Origin: DATKMK01 sp035541895
GTDB lineage: Bacteria; Desulfobacterota; Binatia; HRBIN30; JACQVA1
Reading direction: 5' to 3'
NCBI GenBank assembly: GCA_035541895.1
Contig: DATKMK010000129.1
Location: forward strand, 1-64,000
DNA: 64,000 nt
Shown here: in pieces, positions 8,930-18,284 of the stretch
Layout of the letters: each line of letters starts with the position of its first letter
Position numbering within the stretch: the stretch's first letter is position 1
Translations under genes and position numbers: made by a program
Notes under the pieces: generated by a model
Seen by the model: the letters and a program-made list of their open reading frames with translations, nothing else
The model's database searches: none
Told to the model about the DNA's origin: nothing

Positions 8930-10198
8930 TCAGGCCGACGTTGCCTCGTGGCCGAACAGCCGGGTATCGACGCGCCCCTCGACGTTGCCGACCAACGCCA
9001 TCGCCATGCGCTCTGGTTGAAGCAGGTGTTCACCCAAGGCGATGATCTCGTCGTTGGCGATGGCATCGATCCGGGACGCAACTTCGGCCGGTGCGATGTC
9101 GTAGCCGAAGTAGATTTCGTTCTTGGCGATGCGATTCATGCGACTGTCGCTGCTCTCCAAGCCCAGCAGCATGTTGCCCTTCAATTGATTCTTGACCCGC
9201 GCCAGCTCCGCCGGTCGCAGGCCCTCGGCCACCACCGCCCGCACTTCCCGGCGGATGATGTCGACGACCTCCTCCACCCATTCCGCGCTCGTGCCGGCAT
9301 AGATGCCCAGGTATCCGGCATCGCGATAGGACGACAAGAACGAGTACACGGAGTACGCGCGACCGCGCTTTTCGCGGATTTCCTGAAACAACCGGGAACT
9401 CATTCCGCCGCCGAGCGCGGTGCTGAGCAGGTAACCGGCATAGCGTTCGGGAGCGGTCTGCGGGATACCGGGCATCCCGAGACAGATGTGCACTTGTTCG
9501 AGCGACTTCTCGTGCACGAACACGCCGCGCGCCGGCACCGGCGCCGGTCCGATGTCGGAGCCGGTTGTTCCCGCCAGCGTGCCGAATTCATGCTCCACCC
9601 AGTCCACCAGCGTTTCGTGTGTCAGGTTGCCAGCGGCGGCGATGATGATGCGATCGGGTTGATATCGTTCGGCCAAGAAGGCCAGCATTTCGGCCTGGCC
9701 GAATTTCTGTACCGTCTCCACCCGCCCACAAATCGGAAAACCCAGCGGGTGTCCGGGCCAGTAACGGAGATTAAACAGGTCGTGAACGAAGTCGTCGGGC
9801 GTGTCCTCGATCTGCGAGATTTCTTGCAGCACGACAGCTCGCTCGCGATCGATCTCGACGGGGTCGAAGCGCGAATTGCGGAAGATGTCGGCGAGGAGAT
9901 CCACCGCCAGCGGAAGATGCTCGGCTAACACCTTCGCGTAGTAGCAGGTGTACTCCTTGCCGGTGAATGCGTTCAGCACGCCGCCGACGGCGTCGATCTC
10001 CTCGGCGATCGCAGCCGCCGTGCGCCTATCGGTTCCCTTGAAGAATAGATGTTCGAGGAAGTGAGAGATGCCGTTTTGCTGCTCGGTTTCGTAGCGGGAG
10101 CCGTTTTCGACCCAAATGCCGATGGTCGCCGACGGCACCGCGGGCATCGCTTCCGAGAGCACGCGCAGCCCGTTGGGCAACACCGAGCGACTGACCAT
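8930..10198 (-). CDS. M16 family zinc peptidase (processing-peptidase type)
   Basis: Zinc metallopeptidase of the insulinase/mitochondrial-processing-peptidase family, 422 residues. The inverted zinc motif HFLEH is near residue 46, with a downstream glutamate in the ERAVVLQEI helix. A second, inactive M16 half carries the conserved ALGGGMSSRLFQEIREKRGRAYSV stretch, from which only the core is diagnostic. The start at 10198 has an AGGAGAG site and follows the pnp stop by three bases. Next to pnp/rpsO this is the common YmxG/PqqL-like arrangement. The substrate is unknown. Confidence 0.93.
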   Translation of the reverse strand: MVSRSVLPNGLRVLSEAMPAVPSATIGIWVENGSRYETEQQNGISHFLEHLFFKGTDRRTAAAIAEEIDAVGGVLNAFTGKEYTCYYAKVLAEHLPLAVDLLADIFRNSRFDPVEIDRERAVVLQEISQIEDTPDDFVHDLFNLRYWPGHPLGFPICGRVETVQKFGQAEMLAFLAERYQPDRIIIAAAGNLTHETLVDWVEHEFGTLAGTTGSDIGPAPVPARGVFVHEKSLEQVHICLGMPGIPQTAPERYAGYLLSTALGGGMSSRLFQEIREKRGRAYSVYSFLSSYRDAGYLGIYAGTSAEWVEEVVDIIRREVRAVVAEGLRPAELARVKNQLKGNMLLGLESSDSRMNRIAKNEIYFGYDIAPAEVASRIDAIANDEIIALGEHLLQPERMAMALVGNVEGRVDTRLFGHEATSA

Positions 10199-10201
10199 GG
10201 G

Positions 10202-12295
10202 TCAGCTCTCCTGTCCGAGTTCGGCCATTGCCTCCTTGCGGCTGAGGCGGATCTTCCCCTGCTTGTCGATTTCGAGCACCTTCACCATCACCTCGTCGCC
10301 CTCTTTCAACACGTCGCTGACCTTCTGGACGCGCGTGTTGGCGAGCTGCGAAATGTGCACCAAGCCGTCGGTGCCCGGCATGATCTCCACGAACGCCCCA
10401 AAGTCGACGATCTTGCGCACCTTACCCTTGTAGACCTTGCCCACCTGCGCTTCCGCCGTCAGGCCTTCGATGCGATCGATCGCCTTCTGCAGCGACGCAC
10501 CATCGCTTGAGGCAATGAACACGGTGCCGTCGTCCTCGATGTCGATCTTCGCACCGGTTTCCTCAACAATCGCGCGAATCACTTTGCCGCCGGGTCCGAT
10601 GACGTCGCGAATCTTGTCGGGCTTGATCTTGATCGTGACGATGCGCGGCGCGTGCATCGAGATGTCTTTGCGCGGCTCCGGCATCGTGCGATTCATGATG
10701 TCGAGGATGTGCAGCCGGCCTTCGCGCGCTTGGTACAGCGCCTGGCGCATGATCTCGCGGGTCACGCCCCGGACCTTGATGTCCATTTGCAGACCCGTCA
10801 CCCCGTCGCGCGTGCCGGCGACTTTGAAATCCATGTCACCGAGATGATCCTCGTCGCCGAGGATGTCCGAGAGAATACTGATGCTCTCGCCTTCTTTGAT
10901 CAGCCCCATGGCGATGCCGGCAACGGTCGCCTTGGTCGGCACGCCGGCGTCCATGAGCGCCAGCGAGCTCCCGCATACCGTCGCCATCGACGACGAGCCG
11001 TTGGACTCGAGCACCTCCGACACGATTCGCAGCGTGTAGGGAAATTCTTCCTCGCCGGGCAGGGCGGGCAGCACGGATCGCTCAGCAAGCGCACCGTGGC
11101 CGATATCGCGCCGTCCCGGACCGCGCAGCGGCCGCACCTCGCCGACGCTGAACGGCGGAAAGTTGTAGTGCAACATGAACTTCTTGTAGTGCTCGCCGAT
11201 CAGCGCATCGATCTTCTGCTCGTCGGCGCCCGTTCCCAGCGTCGCGACGACCAAGGCTTGCGTCTCGCCGCGAGTGAACAGCGCCGAGCCGTGGGTGCGC
11301 GGGAGTACCCCGACCTCGCAACTCACCGGGCGAATGTCCTTCAGTCCCCGGCCGTCGATGCGTCGTCCCTCTTTGACGATCAAACTGCGCACCAAGCGGC
11401 TTTCAAGGTCCTCGAAGGCCGCTCGGATTTCCTTGCTCGCGTTGGGAAACTCCGCCGCCAGCGTGGCCTGCGTGTGATCGAGCGCCTCATGCACACCATC
11501 GACCCGCGCCTGCTTCGCGGTCGTCTGCAATGCTTTCTGCAAAGGCGGCGTCGCCACCGCATCGACGCGCGCAGCCAGGCCGGCGGTGGCCGCCGACACG
11601 CCGACATTGCGCTTCGGCTTCCCCACCGCGTGGCGCAACTCTTCTTGCGCCGCGAGGATCGCCTGCATTTGCTCGTGGCCGAAGTACAGGGCTTCGAGCA
11701 TCACGTCCTCGGGGACGATAGTGGCCCCGCCTTCGACCATGACGATGCTGTCTGCCGTCCCGGCGACCACGAGCGAGACATCGCTCGCATCGTATTGGCT
11801 TTGGAACGGATTGATGACCAGCGCGCCGTCGATGCGTCCGACCCGCACCGCGGCGATCGGACCCAGAAACGGGATGTCCGATGCGTGCAGTGCCGCCGAC
11901 GCCGCGATCAACGCCACCATGTCGGCGTCGTTTTCGCGGTCCGCAGAGAGCACGGTGGCGACGATCTGGGTCTCGCAGACGAAGCCGTCAGCGAACAGCG
12001 GACGGATTGGTCGATCGATCAAACGCGAGATGAGGATTTCGCGTTCACTCGGTCGCCCTTCCCGTTTGAAGAACCCGCCGGGAATCTTACCCGTCGCAAA
12101 GGTCTTTTCTTGGTAGTCGCAGGTGAGCGGGAAAAAGTCGACTCCCTCTCGCGGACTCCGCGACGCGACGGCGGTGGCGAGCACGCAGGTTTCCCCGTAC
12201 TGCACCAACGCCGCGCCGTCGGCCTGTTTCGCCAGACGACCGCTCTCGATCGAGAGCGTGCGGCCGGCCAATTGAATTTCTACCTTCCGGAACAT
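10202..12295 (-). CDS. pnp: Polyribonucleotide nucleotidyltransferase (PNPase)
   Basis: 3'-to-5' phosphorolytic exoribonuclease of RNA turnover. The protein has 697 residues from the ATG at 12295, chosen because a GGGAGG site lies five bases ahead; a longer in-frame extension of 11 residues has no support. It has two RNase PH-like domains (about 1-220 and 310-530) separated by a helical linker. The second has the phosphate-binding GSS motif (ESNGSSSMA). A KH domain follows (IGPGGKVIRAIVEETGAKIDIED) and then a C-terminal S1 domain (GKVRKIVDFGAFVEI). The rpsO-pnp order is conserved across bacteria, and autoregulation through the rpsO-pnp leader is typical. Confidence 0.97.
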   Translation of the reverse strand: MFRKVEIQLAGRTLSIESGRLAKQADGAALVQYGETCVLATAVASRSPREGVDFFPLTCDYQEKTFATGKIPGGFFKREGRPSEREILISRLIDRPIRPLFADGFVCETQIVATVLSADRENDADMVALIAASAALHASDIPFLGPIAAVRVGRIDGALVINPFQSQYDASDVSLVVAGTADSIVMVEGGATIVPEDVMLEALYFGHEQMQAILAAQEELRHAVGKPKRNVGVSAATAGLAARVDAVATPPLQKALQTTAKQARVDGVHEALDHTQATLAAEFPNASKEIRAAFEDLESRLVRSLIVKEGRRIDGRGLKDIRPVSCEVGVLPRTHGSALFTRGETQALVVATLGTGADEQKIDALIGEHYKKFMLHYNFPPFSVGEVRPLRGPGRRDIGHGALAERSVLPALPGEEEFPYTLRIVSEVLESNGSSSMATVCGSSLALMDAGVPTKATVAGIAMGLIKEGESISILSDILGDEDHLGDMDFKVAGTRDGVTGLQMDIKVRGVTREIMRQALYQAREGRLHILDIMNRTMPEPRKDISMHAPRIVTIKIKPDKIRDVIGPGGKVIRAIVEETGAKIDIEDDGTVFIASSDGASLQKAIDRIEGLTAEAQVGKVYKGKVRKIVDFGAFVEIMPGTDGLVHISQLANTRVQKVSDVLKEGDEVMVKVLEIDKQGKIRLSRKEAMAELGQES

Positions 12296-12367
12296 TACAA
12301 CCTCCCGGGCCCTATCGGCCCATTGCATGGGAGGGAAGAAATCTGCGGGAGCGCGGCTCGAGACCGG

Positions 12368-12637
12368 CTATTTCCGGATTCCGAGCCGATCGATGATGCT
12401 CTTGTAGCGTTCGTATTCGGAGCGTTTCAAGTAATCCAACAGCCGTCGGCGCTGGCCAACGAGCTTGAGCAGCCCCCGGCGCGAGTGGTGATCCTTGGTG
12501 TGGACCTTGAAATGCTCGGTCAGATACGTGATCCGATCGCTGAGCAGCGCGATTTGCACCTCGGGAGAGCCCGTGTCTTTGTCATGGAGCCGGTACTGTC
12601 CAATCAATTCCTTGGTGCGCTCCAGGGCTATCCCCAT
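12368..12637 (-). CDS. rpsO: 30S ribosomal protein S15
   Basis: Primary 16S rRNA-binding protein of the small subunit platform. It has 89 residues, the standard length, with motifs LIGQYRLHDKDTGSPEVQ and HSRRGLLKLVGQRRRLLDYL. The ATG at 12637 follows a GGATGGAGG site. The open frame extends further upstream but that part overlaps the end of nnr and has no S15 similarity. It lies 72 bases upstream of pnp. Confidence 0.97.
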   Translation of the reverse strand: MGIALERTKELIGQYRLHDKDTGSPEVQIALLSDRITYLTEHFKVHTKDHHSRRGLLKLVGQRRRLLDYLKRSEYERYKSIIDRLGIRK

Positions 12638-12707
12638 CTTTCCTCCATCCTTTTCGCTTAGCCGGTGTGGGTAACACAAGGGTGGAGGCTTGTAAAGCTC
12701 GGGGACT

Positions 12708-14312
12708 TCAGACGACCCCAAAGCTCGCGTGGCGCGCCGCTTGCGTCTTTCGTCTTGAGGAGTGCTCGACAAGCTCCGCCAACCGCCCCAGCACCCGCGG
12801 CAACTCGTCGCTCACTTCTGATGCCAACAGTCCGATCTCCGAACCCCGCGTTTTGACGATCCCGTCGGCGGCGACGCCGTGAACGTAGGTACCCAATTGT
12901 GCTGCGTCCGCCGGCTCCAGCCCCTGCGCGACCAGAGCGCCGAGCAGGCCGGACAGAACATCGCCCATGCCACCCACCGCCATGCCGGGATTTCCGCTGG
13001 GGTTGATCCAAACGGCGCCATCAGCGTCGGCAATGACGCTGTGCGCCCCTTTCAAGATCACGACACATCCATGCGCCGCAGCGCAGCGCCGCGCGGTCCC
13101 AACCCGGTCAGCCTGCACGGTCGCCGAGTCGGATCGATCGAGTCGAGCCATCTCGCCCGGATGCGGGGTGAGGATCAGCCCCGCGCGACACGGCGGCCAA
13201 CGATCGGCCGCCGCCAAACACGTCAAGGCATCCGCATCGGCAACGATCGGCACGTCCGCATGTTCGAGGAGCCACAGCACGGTGCGTTGCGCGTCTTCGT
13301 GCGTCCCCATCCCCGGACCCACGACAACGCCGGTCTTCCCGACCAACAGTCGCGTCAACTGCCCGGCGTCGAAGCGGAGTTGATCGTCATGATCGGGCAG
13401 ACTCGCCGTCATCACCTCCGGCGCGGCCGCGCTCAAAATCGGATTGAGTGTCGCCGGCCCGGCGAGCGTCACCAAGCCCGCGCCACTGCGTAACGCCGCG
13501 CGCGCCGCCAATTGGGCGGCGCCGGTACGGCCGCGCGATCCCGCAATCACCAACAGATGCCCATGGTCGCCCTTGTGTGCGTCGGGCCGGCGGCGCGGAA
13601 CCAAGCCGGCAACGGCGTCCGGTTCGATCAGTCGCGTCGCCGGGCTCACCATGTCGACGGCGTACGGCGCAATGCCGATGTCGACGACGGCCAGCGCACC
13701 GGTATGCTCGACTCCCGGATAGAGCAGTTGGCCGATCTTCGCGAAGCCGAATGTTGCCGTCGCTTCCGCCTGCACCGCGACGCCCAGCGGAATACCACGG
13801 TCGGCGTCGATGCCTGAAGCGATGTCGACGCTGAAGACCGGAACGCCCGCGCTATTGATGGCTTCGATCACATCCGCTGCAAGGCCCGCCACCGGCGAGT
13901 TCAATCCGGTTCCGAAAATAGCATCAACAATCAGCGCGGCGTCCCGCAATCGCTCGCTCAGTTCCGCAACATCCTCAGAGGTGACGATCTCATCGATGGC
14001 GCCTCGCATTTTCTGAAACGCGCGCAGGTTCCGCGCCGCATCCCCTCGCACGTCGCCGGCGCGACCGAGCAAGGCAACCCGCGTCCGCACGCCGCGACGA
14101 CGCAGCAGGCGCGCCATCACGAAGCCATCGCCGCCGTTATTGCCCTTGCCCGCGCAGATCACGACCGAGCGTTTGCGTGCGTGGGGGAACCAGCGCAGCA
14201 GCGCCGCGCACGCGCCCTGTCCCGCCCGCTCCATCAATGCATAGCCGGGCGTGCCGTGTTCGATCGTCAGTTGATCCAACCGCCGCATCTCGGCGGCCGA
14301 CACAATGATCAT
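12708..14312 (-). CDS. nnr: Bifunctional NAD(P)H-hydrate epimerase / ADP-dependent dehydratase
   Basis: Repairs hydrated NADH and NADPH. It has 534 residues. The N-terminal YjeF-N epimerase domain (about 1-215) has the nucleotide-binding motif CAGKGNNGGDGFVMARLL. The C-terminal kinase-like dehydratase domain (about 225-510) has ANPHPGEMARL-type residues (LTPHPGEMARLD) and the ADP-site motif AVGGMGDVLSGLLGAL. The last 20 residues are basic and variable. It starts 17 bases after pdxJ, in the run glmM-pdxJ-nnr. Confidence 0.95.
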   Translation of the reverse strand: MIIVSAAEMRRLDQLTIEHGTPGYALMERAGQGACAALLRWFPHARKRSVVICAGKGNNGGDGFVMARLLRRRGVRTRVALLGRAGDVRGDAARNLRAFQKMRGAIDEIVTSEDVAELSERLRDAALIVDAIFGTGLNSPVAGLAADVIEAINSAGVPVFSVDIASGIDADRGIPLGVAVQAEATATFGFAKIGQLLYPGVEHTGALAVVDIGIAPYAVDMVSPATRLIEPDAVAGLVPRRRPDAHKGDHGHLLVIAGSRGRTGAAQLAARAALRSGAGLVTLAGPATLNPILSAAAPEVMTASLPDHDDQLRFDAGQLTRLLVGKTGVVVGPGMGTHEDAQRTVLWLLEHADVPIVADADALTCLAAADRWPPCRAGLILTPHPGEMARLDRSDSATVQADRVGTARRCAAAHGCVVILKGAHSVIADADGAVWINPSGNPGMAVGGMGDVLSGLLGALVAQGLEPADAAQLGTYVHGVAADGIVKTRGSEIGLLASEVSDELPRVLGRLAELVEHSSRRKTQAARHASFGVV

Positions 14313-14328
14313 GGGTCCGTCAACATGC

Positions 14329-15075
14329 TCAGTCCGCGGTCGCGGAACGTGCGGCCACCATGCGCGCTTTCATGTCACGCACCGCCTGCTCCAGCCCGAC
14401 GAAGACGGCGTGCGCAACGATGCTGTGGCCGATGTTCAGCTCGTGAATCTCCGGCAGCGCGGCGATCGGAGCAACGTTGTCGAGCGTCAGGCCGTGACCG
14501 GCGTTGACAATCAACCCGGCAGCGCGGGCTTGCCGTGCCGCTGCCGCGATTCGTTGCAACTCGCGGTCGCGTGCCGCAACGCTCTTCGCGTCGGCATACG
14601 AGCCGGTATGGATCTCAATTGTGTCTGCTTGCAATCGCTGGGCGCCTTCGATTTGCCGCGCGTCGGGATCGATGAACAGGCTGACGCGGATGCCCGCCGC
14701 TCGCAGCGTGCGCACGACGAGCGTCATGGCTTCGATCTGTCCGGCGACGTCCAGCCCACCCTCGGTCGTCAACTCGGCACGTTTTTCAGGCACGATGCAC
14801 ACATCTTGGGGACGGACCTGACACGCCTTCCGAACCATTTCAGGCGTCGCGGCCATCTCCAAATTGAGTTTCGTCGCACTGCGCGCGCACAGCTCGTCGA
14901 CATCCGCGTCTTGGATGTGGCGGCGGTCTTCGCGCAGATGCACGGTGATACCGTCGGCGCCACCACGTTCGGCTGCGAGCGCCGCTTCGAGTATGGATGG
15001 ATACGGCGTGCGGCGTGCCTGGCGGAGCGTCGCCACGTGGTCGATATTCACGCCCAAGTAGATCGGGTTCGCCAT
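14329..15075 (-). CDS. pdxJ: Pyridoxine 5'-phosphate synthase
   Basis: Final ring-closing step of DXP-dependent vitamin B6 synthesis (deoxyxylulose 5-phosphate plus 3-amino-2-oxopropyl phosphate). It has 248 residues forming a TIM barrel. Diagnostic motifs are LGVNIDHVATLRQAR at the N-terminus, GADGITVHLREDRRHIQD, and a C-terminal AGHGLTLDNV ... LNIGHSIVAHAVFVGLE. It starts three bases after glmM ends, so it is co-transcribed with it. Confidence 0.97.
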   Translation of the reverse strand: MANPIYLGVNIDHVATLRQARRTPYPSILEAALAAERGGADGITVHLREDRRHIQDADVDELCARSATKLNLEMAATPEMVRKACQVRPQDVCIVPEKRAELTTEGGLDVAGQIEAMTLVVRTLRAAGIRVSLFIDPDARQIEGAQRLQADTIEIHTGSYADAKSVAARDRELQRIAAAARQARAAGLIVNAGHGLTLDNVAPIAALPEIHELNIGHSIVAHAVFVGLEQAVRDMKARMVAARSATAD

Positions 15076-15078
15076 GAG

Positions 15079-16464
15079 TCAGGCAGCCAGGTGCTTGCGG
15101 ATGACGCCGGCAATCTCGTCAACGCATTCGTTGACCTGTTCCACGCGTTCGGCTTCGACCATCACCCGCAGGAGCGGCTCGGTGCCCGAGTAACGAACCA
15201 GCACGCGCCCACGCTCGCCCAGCGATGCCGTGATGCGGTCGATGACCTGCTGCACCGGCGGCAGGCTCGTCAACTCGCGTCGCTCGCGGACCCGCACGTT
15301 TTCCAGCCGTTGTGGCAAACGTGTGATGATGCGCCGTAACTCACTGAGCGGTCGACCCCGCTTTACCAGCACCGCCAGCACTTGCAGCGCGGTCAATAAC
15401 CCGTCGCCGGTCGTGCTGTATTCCAGCAACACGATGTGCCCGGACTGTTCACCTCCCAACGCGCAGCCCGTGCGACGCATCTCTTCGACCACGTAGCGAT
15501 CGCCGACCGGGACCCGTACCAGCCGCGCACCGCGCTGGCGCAGTGCAATCTCCAACCCGAGATTGCTCATGACGGTCGCCACCACGGTTTGTTGCGGCAA
15601 ACGGTTCTGCGCGAGCAGATCGTCGGCCAGCATGCCCAGGATCTCGTCGCCGTCGACGATATCGCCGGTCTCGTCGACCAGGATGCAGCGATCGGCGTCT
15701 CCATCGAGGGCAATCCCGACGTGAGCACGCTCGCGACGCACGGCGGCTTGCAACCGCCCCGGATGCAACGCCCCGCAGTCCCGATTGATGTTGTGACCGT
15801 CCGGATCCACACCCAGCGCGACGACGTGGGCGCCGAGTTCTTGCAACACTTCCGGCGCCACCCGATAGGCCGCGCCGTGCGCGCAGTCGACCGCGATGCG
15901 CAACCCTTCGAGTGTCAGCTCCCGCGGAAATCCCTGCTTGACGAATACGTTGTAGCGCCCGAGGGCGTCGTCGATGCGGAACGCCTTGCCGACTCCCTCC
16001 GCAGTGGGTCGAAAGGCATCCAACAGTCCATCCGCCATGAAGTGTTCGATCTCAGCTTCGACCTCATCGGGTAGTTTGAACCCGGTCTCCGCAAAGAACT
16101 TGATGCCGTTGTCCTGAAACGGATTGTGCGAGGCCGAGATCACCACCCCGGCGTCCGCGCGCAAGCTGCGCGTGAGGAATGCGATCGCTGGCGTCGGCAT
16201 CGGACCGACGAGCAGGACGTCGACACCCATCGAGCACATTCCCGACGTCAGCGCGCTTTCGAGCAAGTACCCGGAGATCCGCGTGTCCTTTCCAATGATG
16301 ATCTTGTGGCGCCGCGCATCGCGCTTGAAGACGTGCGCGGCCGCTCGGCCGAGCCGCAGGGCGGTCTCCGCCGTCATCGGCTCGACGTTGGCCACCCCAC
16401 GAATTCCGTCGGTACCGAAGAGCTTCCGTTCCCGAACCTTGGTCGAACGAGCCTTTGCCGTCAC
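15079..16464 (-). CDS. glmM: Phosphoglucosamine mutase
   Basis: Converts glucosamine-6-phosphate to glucosamine-1-phosphate for cell-wall precursor synthesis. It has 461 residues. The active-site phosphoserine loop is VVISASHNPFQDNG near residue 110, the metal-binding loop is LDGDADRC, and the sugar-binding loop is GGEQSGH. The C-terminal phosphate loop is VRYSGTEPLLRVMVE. The GTG start overlaps the ybbR stop (GTGA), with an AAGGGGAG site inside ybbR. The cdaA-ybbR-glmM order is a conserved c-di-AMP/cell-wall gene set. Confidence 0.96.
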   Translation of the reverse strand: MTAKARSTKVRERKLFGTDGIRGVANVEPMTAETALRLGRAAAHVFKRDARRHKIIIGKDTRISGYLLESALTSGMCSMGVDVLLVGPMPTPAIAFLTRSLRADAGVVISASHNPFQDNGIKFFAETGFKLPDEVEAEIEHFMADGLLDAFRPTAEGVGKAFRIDDALGRYNVFVKQGFPRELTLEGLRIAVDCAHGAAYRVAPEVLQELGAHVVALGVDPDGHNINRDCGALHPGRLQAAVRRERAHVGIALDGDADRCILVDETGDIVDGDEILGMLADDLLAQNRLPQQTVVATVMSNLGLEIALRQRGARLVRVPVGDRYVVEEMRRTGCALGGEQSGHIVLLEYSTTGDGLLTALQVLAVLVKRGRPLSELRRIITRLPQRLENVRVRERRELTSLPPVQQVIDRITASLGERGRVLVRYSGTEPLLRVMVEAERVEQVNECVDEIAGVIRKHLAA

Positions 16465-17450
16465 TTTCTCCCCTTGAGCACTCGCATCTGTAGTTCCGCC
16501 GGTTCTAGTCGCAGCAGCTCGACGCCGGGAGGCAACTCGACCGTCGGCGTCCGTTGGTAGCGACCAGGTGCCGCGTTGGCGGCGTCGATATAAACCTCGC
16601 CGTGGCTCAGCTCAAGCGACTCGACCACGTGCTTCGGTCCGCGCACTACGACGCGGAGGTTCGATGGATCCAGGCTGGCGTGGTGCGTGCCGCGCACAAC
16701 AACCGGCACGTGTCGCAGCTCGCGCTCAATCTCGATCTCGTCGATCTGCACCTTCACCGCCACCCGCTGTGCACTGAACGACACGTATTCGCTGATCGGC
16801 GGCACCGCCAGCTCGCGCTCGATCTTCCCCGGCCCGACTCCGGTGAGGTTGAGCGGTTCGGTTTCCGGTCCCTTCAGATCTTCAATCGCCGACGCCGGCC
16901 CGATGACCTCAATGGTCTCGGGCGACACTCGCGTATCGACCACGTGGAGTCCCGGCGGCAGCTTGCCCGCCAACTGCAACCGCACGGGAACGGTTCGTCG
17001 CACGATCCGTTCGAGGTCGATGGTAATTTGTGCCGGCGTAATTCGCGCGACCTTGACGCCGCGCGGCAGGTTGAGCGAGTCGGCGGTGATGCGAAACACT
17101 GCCGGGCCAGGATGCAGACCGGACAAGTCCAGGGGAATCATCAGCCGTTTGCTATCGATGCGACTCAGCAACGTCCGCGGCCCGCTCACCCGCAAGTCGA
17201 CGAAGTCGACGCGCGGACTGGTAATCATCATCGCGATCGGGATGTCCCGCAGCTCCAACGCGACCTGCAGCGCTTGCTCGGTGTCGCGCTCGCTCGCGTT
17301 GACAAACGCCCATAAGCCGAACGCAACGGCTAGCGACACCAGCTTCATGCCCAAGTCTTGCGTGAACATGGCGCGCCAGCGCGCGCGCGCGCGCAATGGC
17401 TCCAGTCGTCGCCACACTGCCGCCGTGGTCGTGCGGTCGAACCAACTCAT
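16461..17450 (-). CDS. YbbR-domain protein (CdaR-like regulator of diadenylate cyclase)
   Basis: Membrane-anchored protein of 329 residues with an N-terminal transmembrane helix (about 33-50, LGMKLVSLAVAFGLWAFV). Several extracytoplasmic YbbR repeats follow, recognisable by the recurring pattern ending in P-x-x-I-x-I/V (ITPAQITIDLER, VSPETIEVIGP, LDPSNLRVVVRGP). In Firmicutes the homolog CdaR binds CdaA and modulates c-di-AMP production. The ATG overlaps the cdaA stop (ATGA) and its own stop overlaps glmM, so the three are tightly coupled. The role here is inferred from that context. Confidence 0.9.
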   Translation of the reverse strand: MSWFDRTTTAAVWRRLEPLRARARWRAMFTQDLGMKLVSLAVAFGLWAFVNASERDTEQALQVALELRDIPIAMMITSPRVDFVDLRVSGPRTLLSRIDSKRLMIPLDLSGLHPGPAVFRITADSLNLPRGVKVARITPAQITIDLERIVRRTVPVRLQLAGKLPPGLHVVDTRVSPETIEVIGPASAIEDLKGPETEPLNLTGVGPGKIERELAVPPISEYVSFSAQRVAVKVQIDEIEIERELRHVPVVVRGTHHASLDPSNLRVVVRGPKHVVESLELSHGEVYIDAANAAPGRYQRTPTVELPPGVELLRLEPAELQMRVLKGRK

Positions 17451-18196
17451 TCGACCACCAGCTTTTGCAGCGTGGCGCGCAGCGTGCCGGCGTCGAGGTC
17501 GCGCGTGATTCGCCCCTCCCGCACCAGCGAGATGCTTCCTTCCTCTTCGGACACGACGATCACCACCGCATCGGTCTCCTCGGTGAGCCCGATCGCCGCG
17601 CGATGACGAGTGCCGAGGGTCTTGCTCACGCTCGGGTTGGTGGTGAGCGGCAGGAAGCAGCCGGCCGCGGTGATCCGGCCTTTCTGCAGGATCAAGGCGC
17701 CGTCGTGAATCGGCGAGGCCGGCATGAAGATGCTCAGGACCAGCTCGCGACTGACGCGCGCGTCGAGCCGGGTGCCGACTTCAATGTATTCGTTGAGGCC
17801 GAACTCGCGCTCGAAGACGATCAGCGCGCCGATGCGCTTGCCGGCGAGCGCCACCGTCGAGCGGACGACTTCTTCGAGATCTTGATGCTCCATCTTGCGC
17901 TCGGCCCCGAACAGCGACCCGGCGCCTACTTGCGTCAAGGCACGGCGGATGTCGTTCTGAAAGATCACGACGATCAGCAGCAAGAACGAGCTGAGAAAAT
18001 TGTCGAGAATCCAGTTGAGCGTGTACAGATCGAAGTATTGCGAGGACAGATACGTGAGAAAGACGACCGCGAGTCCGACCAGCATCTGGGCGGCGCGCGT
18101 ACCCCGGATTAGGTCGATAATTCGGTAGACGACGAACGCGATGACGACGATGTCGACCGCATCTTGGACACGGAAGTTCGCGAGCAGCTCCAGCAT
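17447..18196 (-). CDS. cdaA: Membrane-bound diadenylate cyclase CdaA (DisA_N domain)
   Basis: Makes the second messenger c-di-AMP from two ATP. It has 249 residues: three N-terminal membrane helices (about 10-85), then a DAC domain. The catalytic DGA is in SPIHDGALIL and the ATP-binding motif is GTRHRAAIGL, both intact, so the enzyme should be active. It is the first gene of cdaA-ybbR-glmM and lies 88 bases downstream of ftsH. Confidence 0.96.
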   Translation of the reverse strand: MLELLANFRVQDAVDIVVIAFVVYRIIDLIRGTRAAQMLVGLAVVFLTYLSSQYFDLYTLNWILDNFLSSFLLLIVVIFQNDIRRALTQVGAGSLFGAERKMEHQDLEEVVRSTVALAGKRIGALIVFEREFGLNEYIEVGTRLDARVSRELVLSIFMPASPIHDGALILQKGRITAAGCFLPLTTNPSVSKTLGTRHRAAIGLTEETDAVVIVVSEEEGSISLVREGRITRDLDAGTLRATLQKLVVE

Positions 18197-18284
18197 GGCG
18201 AGGGCCGCAAGAACCGGTTACCGCTGCGCGGGACGACCGCCCGAGCCGCTCGTTCGGGCACGTGACGTAGGCCGAGGTGGGCGA

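Noticed and set aside
10652..12661. Long plus-strand frame opposite pnp and rpsO
   Set aside because: Antisense shadow; the minus strand has unambiguous PNPase and S15.
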